From NCBI GenBank assembly GCA_045536965.1, contig JAZSON010000012.1:236138-300137 (forward strand): a stretch of 64,000 bases of DNA, written 5' to 3'. Numbering within the stretch: position 1 is the stretch's first letter; each line of letters opens with the position of its first letter. The translations under genes were made by a program, and so were the position numbers. This DNA is from UBA5448 sp045536965 (lineage in GTDB: Bacteria > Bacillota > Clostridia > Oscillospirales > SIG627). Below the pieces are notes generated by a model. That model had not been told where the DNA came from and did not search any database. It saw nothing but the letters and a program-made list of their open reading frames with translations. This document shows positions 8,683-17,706 of this stretch, one piece after another.

Positions 8683-8720
8683 AATAACCGTCATTCCGTT
8701 GTATCAGAATGACGGTTATT
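8683..8720 (-). terminator. Terminator of the tRNA-Ser gene
   Basis: Perfect 13-base-pair stem (8683-8695 with 8708-8720), loop of 12 bases, immediately after the 3' end of tRNA-Ser on the minus strand; the transcript would end in a T-rich run. Confidence 0.75.
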
Positions 8721-8723
8721 CTT

Positions 8724-8815
8724 TGGCGGAAAGAGGGAGATTCGAACTCCCGGAACGCTATCAACGTTCACACGATTTCCAGTCGTGCGCCTTAGACCAG
8801 CTCAGCCATCTTTCC
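8724..8815 (-). tRNA. tRNA-Ser (anticodon GGA)
   Basis: On the minus strand the acceptor GGAAAGA pairs with TCTTTCC, followed by discriminator G and an encoded CCA (8726-8724). The anticodon loop reads CTGGAAA, giving GGA, which reads UCC/UCU serine codons. A long variable arm (AACGTTGATAGCGTT) and a T-loop TTCGAAT are as expected for class II tRNA-Ser. It has its own promoter and terminator. The AT-rich GmrSD-like islet lies on its 3' side, the usual side for integrated elements. Confidence 0.95.
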
Positions 8816-8849
8816 ATCGGCTTATCTCCCGAAGAATCGGTGCTCGTGT

Positions 8850-8879
8850 ATTATACAACACAAACGAAAGGAAAGTCAA
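8850..8879 (-). promoter_or_regulatory. Promoter of tRNA-Ser
   Basis: Minus strand TTGACT (8879-8874) and TATAAT (8855-8850) with an 18-base spacer. The start falls near 8843, about 28 bases before the mature tRNA. Confidence 0.75.
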
Positions 8880-8920
8880 GGGATTTTTTGAAAAAAAACA
8901 CAGAATATACAAAAAACCGT

Positions 8921-8949
8921 TTGCTTTGCAGGCAAAGATATGATATACT
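8921..8949 (+). promoter_or_regulatory. Promoter of hisS-aspS
   Basis: TTGCTT (8921-8926) and TATACT (8944-8949), 17-base spacer. Start near 8956, leaving a leader of about 75 bases, too short for a T-box; no T-box sequence is seen. Confidence 0.7.
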
Positions 8950-9030
8950 TTATTTTGTATCCGTATATTATAGGTTATTTTGCGCTATTTTGCGATTTTT
9001 ATATCAGTTTAGCGGGAAGGAAAGATTTTT

Positions 9031-10302
9031 ATGCTACAAAAACCACGAGGCACAACCGATATTTTACCGGGAGAATCCGAGCTTTGGCAGGAAACAGAGG
9101 ACATTTTAAGAAAAACAGCTTCTTTGTACGGCTTTTCCGAAGTACGCCTGCCCACCTTTGAGGTTTCCGAGCTTTATCAGCGCGGTGTCGGAGAAACAAG
9201 CGACGTTGTGCAAAAAGAAATGTATACCTTCGTAGACAACGATCGCCGCAGTATGACCCTGCGCCCCGAAGGAACCGCCGGCGTTGTACGTTGTGTGATT
9301 GAAAACTCTCTGGCATCGGGCGCTTTGCCGCTTGCTCTCTCTTACTTTGTCAACTGCTTCCGTTATGAAAAACCCGAATCGGGCAGATTCCGCGAATTTT
9401 CCCAGTTTGGTGTTGAACTGTTTGGTGCAGATGCACCCGTTGCCGATGCTAACGTCATCATGCTGGGACGGGATATGTTCCGCAATCTCGGTATTAAACA
9501 AATCTCCTTGCAGATCAACTCCATCGGCTGCCGCTCCTGCAGACCCGCCTATCGCGAGGCCTTGCGTTCTTATTTTGCGCAGTACACTGATCAGTTATGC
9601 GAAACTTGTTTGGGACGTCTCAACACCAATCCGCTCCGCATCGTTGATTGCAAGAGCGAAATCTGTTCCAAAATTGCCGAAAATGCCCCCAAAACCATCG
9701 ATCACCTCTGTCCTGACTGCCGCGCCCATTTTGATGCGGTCAAAGCATGTCTGGATGCCGCAGGGGTAGATTATACCGTCAATACCCATATTGTACGCGG
9801 ACTGGACTATTATCAAAGAACCGTTTTCGAATTTGTATCCACCAATGACAGTTTCCGTTCGACGCTGTGCGGCGGTGGACGCTATGACGGATTGGTGGAA
9901 GAACTCGACGGACCTCCCGTTTCGGGTATCGGTTTTGCCACCGGTATCAATCGCTTGATCATGGCCATGAAAGCCGAAGGCAAACAACCGTATGAAGCCG
10001 ATGCACCTGTGATTTACATTGCTTCTTTGGGTGCCGAAGCGCAAAAATACGCCTTTACCCTTGCTGCTGCGCTCCGTGAAAAAAATCTCTACGCTGCATT
10101 TGATCAAACCGGCCGCAGCTTAAAGGCACAGATGAAATACGCCGACAAAAAACACGCGGCTTTCACTTTGATCGTCGGTGACGGCGAGCTGGAGCAGGGA
10201 CAGGCAACTCTGAAAAATATGAGCGACGGTACACAGCAGTCGGTATCGCTCCATGATTTTGATAACATTGCCGCACTCATCGGAAAGGAAAAGGATCTTT
10301 AA
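9031..10302 (+). CDS. hisS: Histidine--tRNA ligase
   Basis: 423 residues, the usual bacterial length. It charges tRNA-His with histidine in the cytoplasm. The N-terminus KPRGTTDILPGE is the family signature; motif 2 lies around FRYEKPESGRFREFSQFGVE; the histidine-specific motif RGLDYYQRTVFEF and the motif-3 region GGGRYDGL are present, followed by a C-terminal anticodon-binding domain. ATG 9031 has GGGAAGG upstream. aspS starts 1 base after the stop, so both are made from one transcript, a common hisS-aspS arrangement in Bacillota. Confidence 0.97.
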   Translation: MLQKPRGTTDILPGESELWQETEDILRKTASLYGFSEVRLPTFEVSELYQRGVGETSDVVQKEMYTFVDNDRRSMTLRPEGTAGVVRCVIENSLASGALPLALSYFVNCFRYEKPESGRFREFSQFGVELFGADAPVADANVIMLGRDMFRNLGIKQISLQINSIGCRSCRPAYREALRSYFAQYTDQLCETCLGRLNTNPLRIVDCKSEICSKIAENAPKTIDHLCPDCRAHFDAVKACLDAAGVDYTVNTHIVRGLDYYQRTVFEFVSTNDSFRSTLCGGGRYDGLVEELDGPPVSGIGFATGINRLIMAMKAEGKQPYEADAPVIYIASLGAEAQKYAFTLAAALREKNLYAAFDQTGRSLKAQMKYADKKHAAFTLIVGDGELEQGQATLKNMSDGTQQSVSLHDFDNIAALIGKEKDL

Positions 10303-10303
10303 T

Positions 10304-12064
10304 ATGGAAAGAACACATTATTGCGCCGCTTTACGAGAAGAAGATATCGGAAAAAGAGTTTGTGTCTGCGGTTGGGTTCAACGGCAGAGAAATTTAGGCA
10401 GTCTCATTTTTATTGACCTGCGCGACCGCACGGGTATCATTCAGCTCGCCTTTGACGAGACCTCTGACAGTGCCGTTTTCGCTACCGCTACCGAGGCAAG
10501 AAGCGAATTTGTTCTTTGCGCCAAGGGTACCGTCCGCGAGCGTGACAGCAAGAATCCCGCATTACCCACCGGAAACATTGAGGTTTTCGTTGATTCTTTG
10601 AAGATTTTGGGGCGTTCCCAGACCCCTCCCTTTGAAATTGTCGAAAATTCGGTTGTCAACGAAGAACTTCGTTTGAAATACCGCTATCTCGACCTGCGCC
10701 GTCCCGATCTGATGTCCAATCTGCTTCTCCGTCATAAGCTGGTCAAGGTCACCCGCGACTATTTTGACGAAAATGGCTTTATTGAAATCGAAACCCCCAT
10801 CCTCATCAAATCAACACCCGAAGGCGCCCGCGACTATTTGGTCCCCAGCCGTGTGCATCCCGGTACGTTTTACGCTTTGCCCCAATCGCCGCAGCTTTAT
10901 AAGCAGCTTTCCATGGTAGCGGGCTTTGACCGCTATATGCAAATCGCTCGCTGCTTCCGCGACGAAGATCTTCGCGCCGACAGACAGCCGGAATTTACTC
11001 AAATTGACCTTGAAATGTCCTTTGTGGATATGGAAGATGTTCTTTCCATGGTGGAAGGATATATGGCAAGAATTTTCCGCGAAATTCTGCAAGTGGAAAT
11101 CCCGCTGCCTCTCCCTCGTTTGACCTATAAAGAAGCCATGAATCGTTATGGCAGCGACAAACCCGACACACGGTATGGGTTGGAAATTCAAGATATTTCC
11201 GCGCTCTGCGCTGATTGCGGTTTTGGTGTCTTTACCGACACGATTGCCGCAGGCGGCAGTGTACGCGCCATTTGTGCCAAGGGCGGCGCCGAAAAAATGA
11301 GCCGCAAGGATTTTGATAAACTGACCGAAATGGTGCGCGGTATTGGTGCGAAGGGTTTGGCTTATGCCAGATGGATGCCCGAAGGCTTAACCTCTTCATT
11401 TTCCAAATTCGTCACGCCCGAATGGCTTGAAAAACTGGCCGAAACGGTTGGCGCTGCACAAGGGGATGCCATCCTCATTCTGTCCGACACCAACAACGGC
11501 AAGCTTCTCTCTTATATGGGCGCTTTGCGTACAGAACTGTCGGTACGCTTAAACGTTGAGAAAAAGGGTTATAATCTCCTTTGGATCGTCGAATTTCCCT
11601 TCTTTGAATACGATGAGGAATCGGGCGAATGGCTTGCTATGCACCATCCTTTCACCGCACCTCTGGACGAATGTCTGCCCTATCTTGAAAGTGATAAAGC
11701 CAATGTTCGCGCCAAAGCCTACGATTTGGTCTTCAACGGCATTGAGCTTTCTTCCGGCTCTATTCGCATCACAGATCCCGAATTGCAAAACAGAATCTTC
11801 AATCTACTCGGCCTTTCTGACGAAGAAGCCAAGATCAAATTCGGTTATCTTCTCGATGCTTTCCGTTACGGTGCTCCTCCGCACGGCGGTATGGGTATCG
11901 GGTTGGATCGTCTTTGCATGCAGCTTCTCGGTCTGGACAGCTTGCGGGAAGTCATCGCTTTCCCGAAGGTACAAAATGCTTCGGAGCTCATGACTGCTTG
12001 TCCCGCCACCGTACCGCAAAAAGCGCTGGATGATCTTCACATCGAGATCACAAAAAAGGCATAA
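10304..12064 (+). CDS. aspS: Aspartate--tRNA ligase (bacterial type)
   Basis: 586 residues. It charges tRNA-Asp. Domains in order: OB-fold anticodon-binding domain (1-110, WVQRQRNLGSLIFIDLRDR), class II core with RYLDLRR, FRDEDLRADRQPEF (motif 2) and GIGLDRL (motif 3), and the bacterial GAD insertion between motifs 2 and 3. ATG 10304 follows the hisS stop and has AAAGGATC upstream; an in-frame ATG at 10253 lies inside hisS. Whether it also charges tRNA-Asn cannot be told from the window, as no gatCAB or asnS is present. Confidence 0.97.
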   Translation: MERTHYCAALREEDIGKRVCVCGWVQRQRNLGSLIFIDLRDRTGIIQLAFDETSDSAVFATATEARSEFVLCAKGTVRERDSKNPALPTGNIEVFVDSLKILGRSQTPPFEIVENSVVNEELRLKYRYLDLRRPDLMSNLLLRHKLVKVTRDYFDENGFIEIETPILIKSTPEGARDYLVPSRVHPGTFYALPQSPQLYKQLSMVAGFDRYMQIARCFRDEDLRADRQPEFTQIDLEMSFVDMEDVLSMVEGYMARIFREILQVEIPLPLPRLTYKEAMNRYGSDKPDTRYGLEIQDISALCADCGFGVFTDTIAAGGSVRAICAKGGAEKMSRKDFDKLTEMVRGIGAKGLAYARWMPEGLTSSFSKFVTPEWLEKLAETVGAAQGDAILILSDTNNGKLLSYMGALRTELSVRLNVEKKGYNLLWIVEFPFFEYDEESGEWLAMHHPFTAPLDECLPYLESDKANVRAKAYDLVFNGIELSSGSIRITDPELQNRIFNLLGLSDEEAKIKFGYLLDAFRYGAPPHGGMGIGLDRLCMQLLGLDSLREVIAFPKVQNASELMTACPATVPQKALDDLHIEITKKA

Positions 12065-12091
12065 TAAATTTCGCAAATCTGGAGGAAAATT

Positions 12092-13105
12092 ATGATTGAA
12101 ATTTCCGGATTAACCAAACGATATGGCAAAAAAACCGTTCTGGACCATATCAGTTTTTCGGTCAATGAAGGGGAGATCGTGGGCTTTCTCGGGCCAAACG
12201 GCGCAGGAAAATCCACCACAATGAATATTTTGGCAGGATATATTTCCTGTAACGAAGGTTCAGCCAAAATCGGCGGGGTGGACATTCTTGAAAATCCCAT
12301 TGAAGCCAAAAAGAAAATCGGTTATCTGCCTGAAAATCCCCCGCTCTATCCCGAAATGACGGTGCGGGAATATCTGACGTTTGTATATGGTCTGAAAAAT
12401 TGCAAGCTTAACCGCGATCGGCATTTGGGCGAGATTGTAGCCGTCACCCGTTTGGATGACGTTTATGACCGCGCCATCGGAAATTTGTCGAAAGGTTATC
12501 GCCAACGTGTCGGTATTGCACAAGCGTTGATCGGCAATCCGCAGGTTCTTATTTTTGACGAACCTACCATCGGTCTTGATCCCAAACAAATTATTGAGAT
12601 CCGCAAATTGATCAAAGCGCTCGGAAAAGATCATACCATTCTTATTTCCTCTCATATTTTGACCGAGGTGCAAACCGTTTGCGACCGTGTGGTCATTTTG
12701 CACGAGGGTAAAGTGGTAGCCAACGATAAAACCGAAGACCTTTCCAAAATCGTCGATGTTCCAAAGCGCCTGATCGCAACCATCGCAGGTCCCAAAGCTG
12801 AAATTTTAAAAATGCTTAAAAACGGTCAAGGCATCCTTTATGCCGAGCACATGGGTGAACGGGATGGAGGAAGCCATGCCTTTATGATCGAGGCACAACC
12901 CAATTTAGATATTCGCAAACCTCTTTTCTATGCTCTTTCCGAACAGGGTTGGCCGTTGCTCGGCTTAGAAGCTATGGGCATGACTTTGGAAGACGTATTT
13001 ATTTATCTGACCTCAACCGCCAACGAGCGCACCCGTCTTCGCGCCGCCGCGGCAACCGTCACGGCCGATGAAGGAGAGGGAAAAAAGAAGGGAGGACGTA
13101 AATAA
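12092..13105 (+). CDS. ABC transporter ATP-binding protein, Gld/Nat type
   Basis: 337 residues. Walker A GPNGAGKST, Q-loop region, signature LSKGYRQRVG and Walker B VLIFDEPTIGLDP are all present, followed by a long C-terminal extension ending in a Lys/Gly-rich tail. ATG 12092 has GGAGGAAAA before it. The stop overlaps the permease start (TAATG). With the next three genes it forms an exporter cassette like GldA-GldF-GldG of Bacteroidota, but with an added DUF4340 protein; substrate unknown. Confidence 0.92.
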   Translation: MIEISGLTKRYGKKTVLDHISFSVNEGEIVGFLGPNGAGKSTTMNILAGYISCNEGSAKIGGVDILENPIEAKKKIGYLPENPPLYPEMTVREYLTFVYGLKNCKLNRDRHLGEIVAVTRLDDVYDRAIGNLSKGYRQRVGIAQALIGNPQVLIFDEPTIGLDPKQIIEIRKLIKALGKDHTILISSHILTEVQTVCDRVVILHEGKVVANDKTEDLSKIVDVPKRLIATIAGPKAEILKMLKNGQGILYAEHMGERDGGSHAFMIEAQPNLDIRKPLFYALSEQGWPLLGLEAMGMTLEDVFIYLTSTANERTRLRAAAATVTADEGEGKKKGGRK

Positions 13106-13809
13106 TGTCTGCCATATACAAAAAGGAACTGCGTTCCTTTTTTATCACCCCCATCGGATACGTCTTTTTGATCGTCTTTTTAGCCGTTTCGGGCGGCATT
13201 TTTTCGGTTACCAATCTGCTTGCCACCACGACCGATACAGCTTCGTATTTTTCCGTTCTGCTCATCACCTTTATTATCCTGATTCCTTTGATCACCATGC
13301 GTTTGATGAGCGAAGAAAGAAAAACGCGAACCGAGCAGCTTCTGCTCACCGCGCCCGTCAGCCTATTCAGTGTGATTTTTGCTAAATTTCTGGCCGCTTA
13401 TACCTTGTTTGCCGGCGCATATCTCATTTCCTGTCTCCATTTTATTACGCTGTATATGTTCGGCAATCCCAACACTTGGGTACTGATTTCTTCGTCGGTC
13501 GGCGTTTTGTTCGTGGGAGCCGCTTTCATTGCCATCGGTCTTTTTGTTTCCTGCCTGAGTGAAAACCAATTCGTTTCGGCTGTTTTCACCATTGCATCTC
13601 TTGCCGTCTTTTTAATTCTCAGCGTTGTTTCTGATAGCAGCACCAGTGCCATTGTGCGTACTGTGTTAAAGTGGCTGTCGATTTATGACCGCTACTATGC
13701 CTTCTCGGCAGGTCTTTTCGATTTGACAGCTATTTTGTATTACAGTTCCATTTGTATCGTGTTTTTATTCCTGTCGGTTCGCTTGTATGAAAAGCGCCGC
13801 TGGAGTTGA
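13105..13809 (+). CDS. ABC-2 type permease, GldF-like
   Basis: 234 residues with about six membrane segments. The N-terminus, a short cytoplasmic stretch (MSAIYKKELRSFF) then a first helix, and RLMSEERKTRTEQLLLTAPV are typical of ABC-2/GldF permeases. It would form the membrane channel driven by the preceding ATPase. Its start overlaps the ATPase stop by one base, indicating coupled translation. Confidence 0.88.
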   Translation: MSAIYKKELRSFFITPIGYVFLIVFLAVSGGIFSVTNLLATTTDTASYFSVLLITFIILIPLITMRLMSEERKTRTEQLLLTAPVSLFSVIFAKFLAAYTLFAGAYLISCLHFITLYMFGNPNTWVLISSSVGVLFVGAAFIAIGLFVSCLSENQFVSAVFTIASLAVFLILSVVSDSSTSAIVRTVLKWLSIYDRYYAFSAGLFDLTAILYYSSICIVFLFLSVRLYEKRRWS

Positions 13810-13827
13810 GAAAGGAGGAAATTTATC

Positions 13828-15474
13828 ATGAAAAAGAATATTTTTTCCGCCTTTTTAAAAGCAAAACAAACCAAATACGGTTCTTTTGCACTGGCTTTGA
13901 CGATCGTTTTTATTGCAGTCATCTTGGCTGTCAATCTGGTTGCATCGGCTTTTCGAGATGAATACGGTCTGGTCATTGACGTCACCGCCGACCAGCTTTA
14001 TACCGTTTCGGAAGAAAGCGTTGCGCTCATCGAACAGCAACTCAACGATCCTCGTTTCGAAAAAACACCCCCCCATATCATCATCACCTTCTTCATGCCG
14101 AAAATCAATCTCGAATCGGGTGAGGATTATCGTATGGTGCTCCGCAGCGCCCAACAATATGCCGATCTTTTCCCTGATTTGATTGACATTGTCTTTATTG
14201 ACAGCATTGCTGAACCCGATAAGTTGATCCAACACCAAAAAACCTTTGAGGATCTTGGTTATTCGCTATATTCTACCTCGGTTCTCATCGAATGCGATTT
14301 GGACGGGGATCAAAAATCCGACCGTTTCTCCACCTTTTACATTTCCTCTTGTTTCCGTATTAACGAGGAAACACAACAAGCCTACGCTTATCAGGGCGAG
14401 ACGAAATTCACTTCGGCCATTTTGACACTGACCAGTGAAGACCGCCCCGTTGTCACCTTTACCCAAGGACACGGTGAACCCACCAAAGAAAAGCAAGCGC
14501 TCCTCGAGGAAATGTTTACAAACGCCGGATTTGTCGCCAAATATACCAATACGCGCATGGAAGAAATTGACCCGAACACCCGTATTTTGGTAATCTATGC
14601 GCCGAAATCCGACTTTGCAGGTATCATGGACGGAGAAGATGCCGCAGGGGATACCGAGATTAACCGCATATCCAACTTCTTGTCCCGCAACTTTGCCAAC
14701 AATAAGAAAAACAGCGCTGTCATGGTGTTTATGGATGCCTCCACACCGACTCTTCCCGAATTGGATGCTCTCATTGAAAAGTGGGGTCTTTCCGTCAACC
14801 GTACCACCGTGTATGATCATGATAAATCCCTGCCCTACGGCCCCAACTATGTGGTAGCAGATTATATCGATGCCTACTACAACAGCGATTCGGACAAAGA
14901 GGAAGGCAAACCCGCGCAAAATCAGATCGCGCATTCCTTGGTTGATTCCCTTTCCACCTCGGAATCCTCTACGCCCGTAGTCTTTATCAACGGCGCTCCC
15001 ATCATCGTTACCGATCGTTCGGTGGCCCATGAAAACTCGGAGTGGCACATTGAACCCGTCTTAACCACCTTCCCCTCTGCACAAATCAACAAGGTGGAAA
15101 ACGGTGAAACGATTACCGTTAAAGGCACTTATAATTTAGCCGCTCTTTCATCAAAAACCGAAATCGTAAACAATGAATATTACGATTATCACTTAATGGT
15201 GTTCGGTACTACCAATTATGCCGAAACCAAACTCATTGTCGACAATGCTTTTGCAAACGCCCCGTTTTTATATAAATCCATGAAAATTTTAGGCGATTTA
15301 AAATTGGTTGCCGTTGACATTGAAATTAAGCAGTTTGACGATACCGCCTTTGAAAATGCCGAAGATATGACAAACGAAAACTGGAAAAGCTGGCTGATTC
15401 GTTTGACCTGTGCCATGCCGGGTGCCGTCTGTCTTCTCGGACTTGCCGTCTGGGTACGGAGGAGGTATCTGTAA
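13828..15474 (+). CDS. GldG-like membrane-anchored ABC auxiliary protein
   Basis: 548 residues. One membrane helix near the N-terminus (about 15-38), a large extracytoplasmic body and a C-terminal helix (about 518-540) followed by RRRYL. The stretch VIDVTADQLYTVSEESVALIEQ (about residues 50-71) is typical of the Gldg/DUF4350-type domain in which a first segment ends in Y-T-x-S. It contains FTQGHGEPT, a conserved G-H-G-E element. Likely an extracellular or periplasm-equivalent partner of the exporter. It starts 18 bases after the permease with AAAGGAGG upstream. Confidence 0.85.
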   Translation: MKKNIFSAFLKAKQTKYGSFALALTIVFIAVILAVNLVASAFRDEYGLVIDVTADQLYTVSEESVALIEQQLNDPRFEKTPPHIIITFFMPKINLESGEDYRMVLRSAQQYADLFPDLIDIVFIDSIAEPDKLIQHQKTFEDLGYSLYSTSVLIECDLDGDQKSDRFSTFYISSCFRINEETQQAYAYQGETKFTSAILTLTSEDRPVVTFTQGHGEPTKEKQALLEEMFTNAGFVAKYTNTRMEEIDPNTRILVIYAPKSDFAGIMDGEDAAGDTEINRISNFLSRNFANNKKNSAVMVFMDASTPTLPELDALIEKWGLSVNRTTVYDHDKSLPYGPNYVVADYIDAYYNSDSDKEEGKPAQNQIAHSLVDSLSTSESSTPVVFINGAPIIVTDRSVAHENSEWHIEPVLTTFPSAQINKVENGETITVKGTYNLAALSSKTEIVNNEYYDYHLMVFGTTNYAETKLIVDNAFANAPFLYKSMKILGDLKLVAVDIEIKQFDDTAFENAEDMTNENWKSWLIRLTCAMPGAVCLLGLAVWVRRRYL

Positions 15475-17069
15475 TGCCCGAAAAAAAAGAAAAAACCCTA
15501 CTTGCCAAACAACGACAATGGATCTTTGTCTGTTTAGTTCTCTGTGCCGTTCTCTTTCCCGCGCTATTTATCGTCAATATCATCTTTGAGGACAGTGCAC
15601 AAGAAACCACAAAACCCACCGTCGGTCCGCACGGCGAGATGCTTTCGGCTGATGGTCTGCCCTTCATTTTCAATCCTGTTGAAAAAGAAAACATCGAAGA
15701 AATCATTATTGATAATCAACACGGTACTACTCGGATTTATCGAGGCGATGACGGTGATTTGTATGTTGACGGCGCCGAGGATCTTTATTACAATGCCGAA
15801 AAAATGGCCCAGCTCTACGTAAACTGCCGTTATATGCTCTCCTATGGAGAAGCTGAAAATGCCGATACGACAAACTTTGAGATGTACGGACTTTCGGATG
15901 AGCACTATCAGGCAAAAGTGCGATTAACGGCTCGAAACGGCGATGTTTTTGTCGTTTATATCGGTGACTATTTGTCTGTTTACAATGCTTATTATGCACG
16001 CTTAGAAGGCCGTGACGCCATTTATTTATTGGATGCTACCATCAAAGAAGATCTTTTGGCCGATATTAAAGATGTTTTTTCCCCCATTTTGACAACAGGG
16101 ACGGACACCAATACCTATTATTTGGTCGACAATTTCCAAATAAAGCACAACGGCAGCAGTTTTATTGAAATTAAAACATTCACCGAAGCCGCCGACAAAA
16201 CCGATCCCGAAGCCATTGTTGAATACAGCATTCAATATCCCACAAAATATATTCCCTCTTCTGAACGGTATGACGCCGTTTTACAAGCGCTTATTTCTCT
16301 GCAAGGGGAAAAAGTACTGGAATATAATTTGGATGAATTGGATGAAACGGCGCTTCATACCAAATTAGAGGAATATGGATTTTTTGACAAAGAAACAGGG
16401 GAATACTGTCACGAATTAAGCTATGATTTCAAAGAGAAAAAAACTACTCTTTATTTCAGCGCTGTTTATAAGGACGAAAAAGATGTTGCCTACTACAATG
16501 TCTATTCTCCCGCATTCCATATTATTGTCAATATCCGCGCCGAGGCTTTTCCCTACTTGACTTGGGGAATGCTCAATTTTGTGGAAGGCCGCTTTATGAT
16601 GGCAACCATCACCGATTTTGATACTATTTTATTTGAATCCAAAGCCGTCACGGCCAACTTCCGCATCCATGCCAAGAAAGATGAAAAAGACCGTCTGATT
16701 GTGGATTATGTGGAAGTGCTTTCCTCCAATGTCCCGATAGCCGAAGGATCCAGCGATATGCGTGTGGGCCGTTTTGACGAAACCAATACCCTTAACTTCC
16801 AGCGATTGTACACGGGTACCTTATATATGTCCATTTATGACTATGGTACCATGCCGGAAAACACCGAGCCCATGCTGACCATCACCCGTACCACGCGAGA
16901 AGGAGAAGAAACCGTATACCGTTTCTATCGTTCTTCCTCCCTTTACTGTTTTTTCACAGTTAACGGTGTCGGTGAATTCTGCGTTAGTTACGACTATGTA
17001 CAAAAGATCATCAGTAATACCAGAAAGGTCATGTACAGCGAATTGGTCGATTACGGTAATTTAGACTAA
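15474..17069 (+). CDS. DUF4340-domain membrane protein of the Gld-type ABC cassette
   Basis: 531 residues. One N-terminal membrane helix (about 15-38), then an extracytoplasmic body with repeating segments of the type IIIDNQHGTTRIYRGDDG, MYGLSDEHYQAKV and VYIGDYLSVYNAYYARLEG, which are characteristic of DUF4340. Such proteins commonly follow GldG homologues. The start overlaps the preceding stop (TAATG). A bidirectional terminator ends the four-gene operon. Confidence 0.85.
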   Translation: MPEKKEKTLLAKQRQWIFVCLVLCAVLFPALFIVNIIFEDSAQETTKPTVGPHGEMLSADGLPFIFNPVEKENIEEIIIDNQHGTTRIYRGDDGDLYVDGAEDLYYNAEKMAQLYVNCRYMLSYGEAENADTTNFEMYGLSDEHYQAKVRLTARNGDVFVVYIGDYLSVYNAYYARLEGRDAIYLLDATIKEDLLADIKDVFSPILTTGTDTNTYYLVDNFQIKHNGSSFIEIKTFTEAADKTDPEAIVEYSIQYPTKYIPSSERYDAVLQALISLQGEKVLEYNLDELDETALHTKLEEYGFFDKETGEYCHELSYDFKEKKTTLYFSAVYKDEKDVAYYNVYSPAFHIIVNIRAEAFPYLTWGMLNFVEGRFMMATITDFDTILFESKAVTANFRIHAKKDEKDRLIVDYVEVLSSNVPIAEGSSDMRVGRFDETNTLNFQRLYTGTLYMSIYDYGTMPENTEPMLTITRTTREGEETVYRFYRSSSLYCFFTVNGVGEFCVSYDYVQKIISNTRKVMYSELVDYGNLD

Positions 17070-17076
17070 AAAACAC

Positions 17077-17106
17077 AAAAAAGAGTGGAGAAATCCACTC
17101 TTTTTT
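17077..17106. terminator. Bidirectional terminator between the exporter operon and the DUF1934 gene
   Basis: Perfect 13-base-pair stem (17077-17089 with 17094-17106) with a GAAA tetraloop, A-run on the left and T-run on the right. It serves both convergent operons. Confidence 0.9.
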
Positions 17107-17109
17107 GTT

Positions 17110-17706
17110 TTAATCTTGCGGAAATATTTGTATGTACAATTCGTTTTTTTCGACGACCGAACCACCGATTTCCAAATCATACAAAACCGAAAAATTGCCT
17201 TCATCCTCACGGAATAAATATGCAAGAGACAAGGTATGCAACACCACGGGACGATCCATCCAATGAGAAACCGTATGCTTTTTTCCTTGTTCAAAAACGA
17301 GAAAATCCCGCACTTCTTTTCCGACTGAACAGAGCAAAACAGCGATTCCCTCGCCATTGACCGAAAGTTTGACTGTTTGCTTCGTGTTCTCTTCGGCAAT
17401 TATAAATTCCTCGTATTCCAGTTCTACACTTTTTTCAGATGCTGCAAATGTGCCAGAAGTGGTTAACTCCACAGGAGCATCTGCACCTGTCAAACGATCA
17501 AAAATTTGCGTCAACTGCTGCATTGCGCCATCGGCATCTTCGGGTACTTCATCTACAGAGAAGCGTTCAAAACGTTCTCGCAGTTGCATTTCTCCCTTTT
17601 CATTTAAGCAAATCAGGGACTCGTTTTCTTTTTCCTTTTCAAAACAGGAAAAAAGAATGGTTTTCTTGACCCGAACTTGTACGGGAAGTTTCTTTAATTT
17701 TTGCAT
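17110..17706 (-). CDS. DUF1934 (YwiB-like) calycin-type protein
   Basis: 198 residues. The C-terminal half (about 110-198) fits DUF1934: FLVFEQGKKHTVSH, a run of beta strands, then VLYDLEIGGSVVEKNELYIQ. No signal peptide or membrane helix, so cytoplasmic. Function unknown in the family. ATG 17706 lies inside the end of ddl (13-base overlap) and there is no clear ribosome-binding site, suggesting translational coupling to ddl. Confidence 0.75.
   Translation of the reverse strand: MQKLKKLPVQVRVKKTILFSCFEKEKENESLICLNEKGEMQLRERFERFSVDEVPEDADGAMQQLTQIFDRLTGADAPVELTTSGTFAASEKSVELEYEEFIIAEENTKQTVKLSVNGEGIAVLLCSVGKEVRDFLVFEQGKKHTVSHWMDRPVVLHTLSLAYLFREDEGNFSVLYDLEIGGSVVEKNELYIQIFPQD

Noticed and set aside
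8956..9030. Possible T-box leader before hisS-aspS
   Set aside because: The leader is only about 75 bases, with no AGGGTGG-like T-box sequence, specifier stem or terminator hairpin.
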